The notes beneath the pieces were generated by a model. That model did no database searches, had not been told where the DNA came from, and saw nothing but the letters and a program-made list of their open reading frames with translations. The position numbers and the translations under genes are program-made. Positions 5,331 to 8,422 of a stretch of 8,422 nt of DNA are shown here, piece by piece. Position 1 is the stretch's first letter. Each line of letters begins with the position of its first letter. This DNA comes from Myxococcales bacterium (GTDB lineage Bacteria; Myxococcota_A; Polyangia; Polyangiales; Houyiibacteriaceae): NCBI GenBank assembly GCA_030622585.1, contig JAUXFZ010000080.1, positions 1-8,422 on the forward strand, written 5' to 3'.

Positions 5331-6864
5331 TAGGCGGCTCGGGGCTTGCTTCGTCAGGAGCGATCTGCGCGCCTAGGATCGGCGCGTACAGCATTCGGTC
5401 ATGGCGCTTCCACCAGTACCCGGTGGCGTTGCGCTCGTCGGCATTGGTGAGCTCGTATTGGTAGATGAGCGCGCGCACCTGTTTTGGTGGCTCGTCCCGG
5501 AACGGGTTGTCGTCGAGGAGCTCGAGGACGCTGGGCTCATCCTGCAGTAGCCGTGTCATTAGATTGGCGAGCCACTCGTTCCTCCGGTAGTCGCCGAGGG
5601 CCGCGAACCACATTTGCCAATCGAGCCGCGGCTGGTGCGGCGCGGCCCACACGGGGGCTCTGCCGAGTGGGCCGGGCTTGTAACGGAAGACGTATGGCGT
5701 CCAGTTCTCGCCATCCTCGGTCCCCTCGAGGTTGATCTCGAGACGCTGCGTGGTCATCACCGAAAACAGGCCGTAGCTGTTGAACGTGCTGAAGGGGTAG
5801 ATCGGACCGAGCACCCTCGGAACCCGGGAGCCGAACGTACCGGGAAAGAAGACGGCGCTTGAAAGTACGATGACCAGCGCGGGCCCGAGGGCCGACCAGA
5901 GGAGCCCTCTTGGGGCCTCGCGTGCGGCGTCGACCGGGGCGTACCGCTTGGGGACGACGCGAAGGAACAGCCGGTCATCGAGCAGTGGGAGACACAGCAC
6001 GATCGTGAGCAGGTTGAAGAAGCCGTAGTTCCCCGTCAGGCCGATCAAGACCATCAAGCCGATGATCGAGCCGGCCGCGGTACGGCGGGCCCATGCGCGA
6101 GGAACCCACAGAAGCAAGGGGGCCCCGAACTCGACGGCGAACATCAGCGCGCAACACAGCACCTGAAACCAATCGGGCAGCAGATTCGCGTACCACCCGA
6201 GCGGGGTCGGCAGCGGCTGCGTCCAGTAGTGATAGGTGAGCGCGCTCAGGTCCGCCCACGATGCATCACCGCTGGCCAACTTCACGTAGGCCGACCGAAA
6301 CACGAGCCGAAACAACAGCCACCACATCGCCCAGCGGGCCACGGGGTTCGGCCCCACGTGACCGCCCAGTCGGTCCCAGGCACGCCACGGGACGAAGAAG
6401 ACGGCGGTGAATGACGCCTCCAGCAGGAGCGTGTCCCACTGGAACGACATGAAGGGCCAGCCGAGACTGACAAACGAGAGATAGGCGAACCAGGAAACCA
6501 ACAGCGCGACCTTCGGCACCAATCCGGCGAGCAAGGAGACCGCAGCGATGACCCCCACGACCCAGACGCCGGTGATCATCGCGTCGCCGCTCGACCACCA
6601 GAACGCGCTCGGATGCTGCCAGAAACTGTGCCCCGCACTCTTCGCCGCTTCGACGAACGTCGCGATCGGCATCACGCCGCGAGAGCCGAAGAGCCCCTGG
6701 GCCTGGACGCCCAGCGACACGAAGGCGATGAGGAGAACCGCGCCTAGGCCGCGGGCGAAGAGCCAGGAGGAAACGGCGAAAGTTCGGTCGTCGGAGGCGG
6801 TACGCACGGAAGCGGTGCTTATCACAGTGGCAGTGTCAGTGTCAGTGCCAGCGCCCAGCGTCAT
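5314..6864 (-). CDS. Lipase maturation factor (LMF1) family membrane protein
   Basis: This 516-residue protein has about eight to nine hydrophobic segments, near 33-52, 97-115, 118-138, 145-160, 176-190, 232-252, 264-295 and 322-341. A soluble C-terminal part of about 170 residues follows. Family landmarks are FGSRGVMPI (59-67), SLGWPFMSFQWDTLLLEASF (133-152), FRSAYVKLASGD then YHYWTQPLPTPLGWYAN (189-227), and FSVMTTQRLEINLEGTEDG with PGPLGRAPVWAAPHQPRLDW (367-416). In vertebrates LMF1 is an ER membrane chaperone needed to fold dimeric lipases. The role of bacterial homologues is not established. No lipase gene is visible here. The N-terminus carries a low-complexity TDTDTAT stretch from a hexanucleotide repeat. 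The ATG is preceded by GGAGG at 8 nt. The gene lies downstream of the CBS-domain gene on the same strand, separated by a large palindrome. Confidence 0.87.
   Translation of the reverse strand: MTLGAGTDTDTATVISTASVRTASDDRTFAVSSWLFARGLGAVLLIAFVSLGVQAQGLFGSRGVMPIATFVEAAKSAGHSFWQHPSAFWWSSGDAMITGVWVVGVIAAVSLLAGLVPKVALLVSWFAYLSFVSLGWPFMSFQWDTLLLEASFTAVFFVPWRAWDRLGGHVGPNPVARWAMWWLLFRLVFRSAYVKLASGDASWADLSALTYHYWTQPLPTPLGWYANLLPDWFQVLCCALMFAVEFGAPLLLWVPRAWARRTAAGSIIGLMVLIGLTGNYGFFNLLTIVLCLPLLDDRLFLRVVPKRYAPVDAAREAPRGLLWSALGPALVIVLSSAVFFPGTFGSRVPRVLGPIYPFSTFNSYGLFSVMTTQRLEINLEGTEDGENWTPYVFRYKPGPLGRAPVWAAPHQPRLDWQMWFAALGDYRRNEWLANLMTRLLQDEPSVLELLDDNPFRDEPPKQVRALIYQYELTNADERNATGYWWKRHDRMLYAPILGAQIAPDEASPEPPTSTAE
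6825..6848 (-). repeat. CAGTGN hexanucleotide tandem repeat (4 copies) in the LMF-family gene
   Basis: On the plus strand the units are CAGTGG, CAGTGT, CAGTGT and CAGTGC, followed by a degenerate CAGCGC. They encode Thr-Asp/Ala dipeptides at about residues 7-13 of the LMF-family protein. The unit length is a multiple of three, so copy-number change would alter length without frameshift. Confidence 0.75.
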
Positions 6865-6872
6865 GCTGACAG

Positions 6873-6877
6873 CCTCC
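6873..6877 (-). promoter_or_regulatory. Ribosome binding site of the LMF-family gene
   Basis: GGAGG on the minus strand lies 8 nt before the ATG at 6864. It sits between that start and the 128-bp palindrome, so the hairpin ends about 20 nt upstream of it. Confidence 0.75.
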
Positions 6878-6897
6878 AGTAGTGCTTGATTCAGAAC

Positions 6898-7025
6898 CTA
6901 GTGTGCGAGAGATTTTCGATTGTGGTCGAGCGCCCCCGCAGAGAGCGACTGAGAGGTACATCCGTACCTCGCAGGGAGCGAGCGAGGAGGTAAGCCGACC
7001 ACGGTCGAAAAGATCCGCACACTAG
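6898..7025. repeat. 128-bp imperfect palindromic element bounded by CTAG (MITE-like)
   Basis: The left arm (6898-6928) and the reverse complement of the right arm (6996-7025) both read CTAGTGTGCG at the outside. They agree at about 26 of 31 aligned positions, including TTTTCGA and GTGGTCG. The centre is a perfect hairpin, GAGGTAC-ATCC-GTACCTC (6953-6970), with exactly the same symmetry axis (6961.5) as the outer arms. The DNA between arms and core is less complementary and rich in GAGCG/GGGAGCG-like words. Terminal inverted repeats, a CTAG boundary and no coding capacity resemble a miniature inverted-repeat element of a type inserting at TA or CTAG. Its right end supplies the TAG stop of the CBS-domain gene. 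It could alternatively be a large leader hairpin or attenuator for the LMF-family gene. The repeat itself is certain, its nature inferred. Confidence 0.8.
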
Positions 7026-7525
7026 TCCGCGTCGCCGAGGTCGTCGCCAATGCGGGGCGGCCCGGCTCGATCCCAGCAGTCGACGCAGAAGGCGACCCAC
7101 TCGCAGCCCGGCACCGGATGGACGTGCATGTGCGTCCCACACGCGGCGCAGAAGAACAGGCCTTCCTCCTCGCCGGCGTGGAAACCCGCCCGCAACAGGT
7201 CGCCGCGGGTGGCGATGCCCCAGCCGCTGTCTCCGCCCCTCACGATGAGTGCGCCCACCCCTCGCTCGCACATCTGACGGCTTGCGCGCTCGGCGGTTTC
7301 GTAGGCGCCAATGGTGATGGGGCGCGTCATATAGAAGCTGACCGGCCGCCGGGGGAAGGCGTCCGCGAGATCGCAGCGGACGCAGACCACACCAACCGGG
7401 AAACGGCCCTCCGTGACCACCAGGTGTTGTACCCCGAAGGCTGAGGCGACTCGAAAAGCCTCGGAGACGGGAACGTCCGGTGTGATCGTCACCGGCCTGT
7501 CACTCATCACGTCAGCAACACGCAT
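7022..7525 (-). CDS. Tandem CBS-domain protein with C-terminal zinc-ribbon-like module
   Basis: From the ATG at 7525 this is a 167-residue protein. CBS domain 1 covers about 1-55 (MRVADVMSDRPVTITPD, then VQHLVVTEG, PVGVV, DL). CBS domain 2 covers about 62-115 (FYMTRPITIGAYET, then VGALIV, GIATRGDLL). Paired CBS domains usually bind adenine nucleotides and regulate a partner. A C-terminal module follows with C126-x2-C129 and C147-x2-C150, plus Cys141 and His132/134/136, which looks like a zinc ribbon. No enzymatic domain is present, so it is probably a nucleotide-sensing adaptor or a regulator. The start at 7525 has GGGGG 7 nt upstream and begins directly with the CBS motif. The ATG at 7558 would add 11 unusual residues without a good binding site. 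The stop codon lies in the CTAG end of the palindromic element. Confidence 0.8.
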   Translation of the reverse strand: MRVADVMSDRPVTITPDVPVSEAFRVASAFGVQHLVVTEGRFPVGVVCVRCDLADAFPRRPVSFYMTRPITIGAYETAERASRQMCERGVGALIVRGGDSGWGIATRGDLLRAGFHAGEEEGLFFCAACGTHMHVHPVPGCEWVAFCVDCWDRAGPPRIGDDLGDAD

Positions 7526-7652
7526 ACAGCAGCCCCCGAAAAACCAGGATTGAGTCATGACGGTACCAGCTTCGCCCCTGTTTTCATAGCCCCAGAAGCG
7601 GACGTGAAACTCTGAACCACAACCGGATTTAGGGTGCTAAGGACACGCTTCG
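7526..7652. other. Divergent intergenic region between the CBS-domain and MFS genes
   Basis: This 127-bp gap must hold the promoters for both divergent genes. The MFS gene has AAGGA at 7639-7643, 9 nt before its ATG, and the CBS gene has GGGGG just upstream of its ATG at 7525. I could not find a convincing -35/-10 pair on either strand, nor a clear operator palindrome. Confidence 0.5.
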
Positions 7653-8422
7653 ATGCCGAGACCGCAAGAATCTGAAACCTCCAACCAGACCCCGCGACTG
7701 TTGTCGCGCGAGTTTCTGTTGCTGCTCGCGTCGGTGTCGTTGTTTGGGTTCTCGTGGTCGTTCTATTTGATTCTGCCGAAGTTCTTCGCGACGGAGCTCG
7801 GCATGGACGCCGCGGGAATCGGGCGCGCGGTCGCGGTTGAGGGACTCACTGCGGTTGCGATCACGCCGCTCATCGGATGGTTGGTCGACCGCTACGGCCG
7901 CCAACCCTGGCTCGTGTTCGGCAACCTCATGCTTGCCCTCACCGGCGTGCTCTATCTGTTCGTCGACCATGAAGGCCCCCTGCTCTACCTCGCGCAGATG
8001 TGCTGGGGGGTCGGGATGGTGATGGGTTTCAACGCCGCAGGCACGATGACCGCGGACATTGCCCCGGCCGATCGCATGGCCCAAGCACTTGGACTGTTCG
8101 GCGCAGCAAACCTCGGGATGAACGCGGTGTCGCCGACCCTCGGGGAAATCCTGGCGGACTCTACGGGCTGGAGAGGCGTCTTCGCGGCAAGCGCAACTGC
8201 CGGTGTGCTCGCTGCTCTCCTCAGCACGCGTTTGAGAGATAGGCCTCGACACCAACCACAAGAGAACGAGGAACGCCGCCCGCTCTTCGGCTGGCCGCTA
8301 GTGAGGGTATACAGCGCGACGTTCGTGATGACGGCTGCGTTCACTGCGCTGTTCACGCTGCATCAGCCGTTTGCACTCGAGCTCGGCGTGACGGAGCTGC
8401 GCAGCTTCTTCATCGGCTTCGC
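7653..8422 (+). CDS. Major facilitator superfamily transporter, N-terminal part (3' end outside window)
   Basis: The frame is open from the ATG at 7653 to the window end, giving 256 codons without a stop. The first 18 residues are hydrophilic. Transmembrane helices follow at about 20-42, 56-76, 86-104, 109-131, 143-166 and 175-191, then a charged cytoplasmic loop (about 192-213) and the start of helix 7. MFS motif A is present between helices 2 and 3 as GWLVDRYGRQP (75-85). The order fits the first half of a 12-helix secondary transporter. A segment reading GLFGAANLGMNAVSPTLG (148-165) in helix 5 resembles drug and metabolite exporters, but the substrate cannot be assigned. AAGGA lies 9 nt upstream of the ATG. 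It is transcribed divergently from the CBS-domain gene. Confidence 0.88.
   Translation, partial: MPRPQESETSNQTPRLLSREFLLLLASVSLFGFSWSFYLILPKFFATELGMDAAGIGRAVAVEGLTAVAITPLIGWLVDRYGRQPWLVFGNLMLALTGVLYLFVDHEGPLLYLAQMCWGVGMVMGFNAAGTMTADIAPADRMAQALGLFGAANLGMNAVSPTLGEILADSTGWRGVFAASATAGVLAALLSTRLRDRPRHQPQENEERRPLFGWPLVRVYSATFVMTAAFTALFTLHQPFALELGVTELRSFFIGF

Noticed and set aside
6898..7025. The palindrome as a standard intrinsic terminator for the CBS-domain gene
   Set aside because: No U-tract follows the stem on the minus strand after the left arm (GGTTCTGAATC follows), so it does not fit the classic form, although partial attenuation is not excluded.
7629..8261. A 210-codon open frame on the minus strand opposite the MFS gene
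   Set aside because: Its composition is charged and repetitive, as expected for the complement of a membrane protein gene, and the plus-strand frame has helices and MFS motif A.

Overview
The window is gene-dense, high-GC DNA (mid-60s % by eye; codons mostly end in G or C) from a Gram-negative bacterium. It encodes a FadL-type outer-membrane beta-barrel with a signal peptide and a second exported protein. The gene mix and style would fit a deltaproteobacterial or myxobacterial genome, but no taxonomic marker is present and this is only an impression. I see no tRNA, rRNA, CRISPR array, integrase or transposase gene. No gap between genes exceeds about 160 bp.

Layout. (1) 1-1680, plus strand: a tightly packed three-gene operon. 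It holds the C-terminal part of a thiamine-diphosphate enzyme, an exported protein with a phosphatase/rhodanese-like CxxGxR loop, and a DJ-1/PfpI-family protein. (2) 1677-3137, minus strand: a sirtuin (Sir2) gene followed 12 bp later by a GNAT acetyltransferase whose N-terminal part resembles Pat-type protein acetyltransferases. This could be a lysine acetylation/deacetylation pair. (3) 3165-3749, plus strand: msrA, divergent from the sirtuin across only 27 bp. That gap contains a perfect TATAAT placed so close to the msrA ATG that its mRNA is probably leaderless, with an overlapping -10-like element on the other strand. (4) 3873-5330, plus strand: a FadL/OmpP1-family outer-membrane protein. 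(5) 5314-6864, minus strand: a multi-spanning lipase maturation factor (LMF1) family protein, overlapping the barrel gene tail-to-tail. (6) 6898-7025: a 128-bp inverted-repeat element bounded by CTAG, resembling a MITE or a large leader hairpin. (7) 7022-7525, minus strand: a two-CBS-domain protein with a C-terminal zinc-ribbon-like module. (8) 7653 to the window end, plus strand: the first 256 codons of a major facilitator superfamily transporter.

How the genes may work together. DJ-1, MsrA, the sirtuin and the acetyltransferase all relate to protein damage or reversible protein modification. Their clustering suggests a stress or protein-quality theme, but this is inference. The barrel and the LMF family protein may both concern lipids or hydrophobic compounds, but no lipase gene is visible. 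I found no obviously new defence system. The most unusual items are the palindromic element, the sirtuin-GNAT pair, and the compact bidirectional, apparently leaderless promoter.
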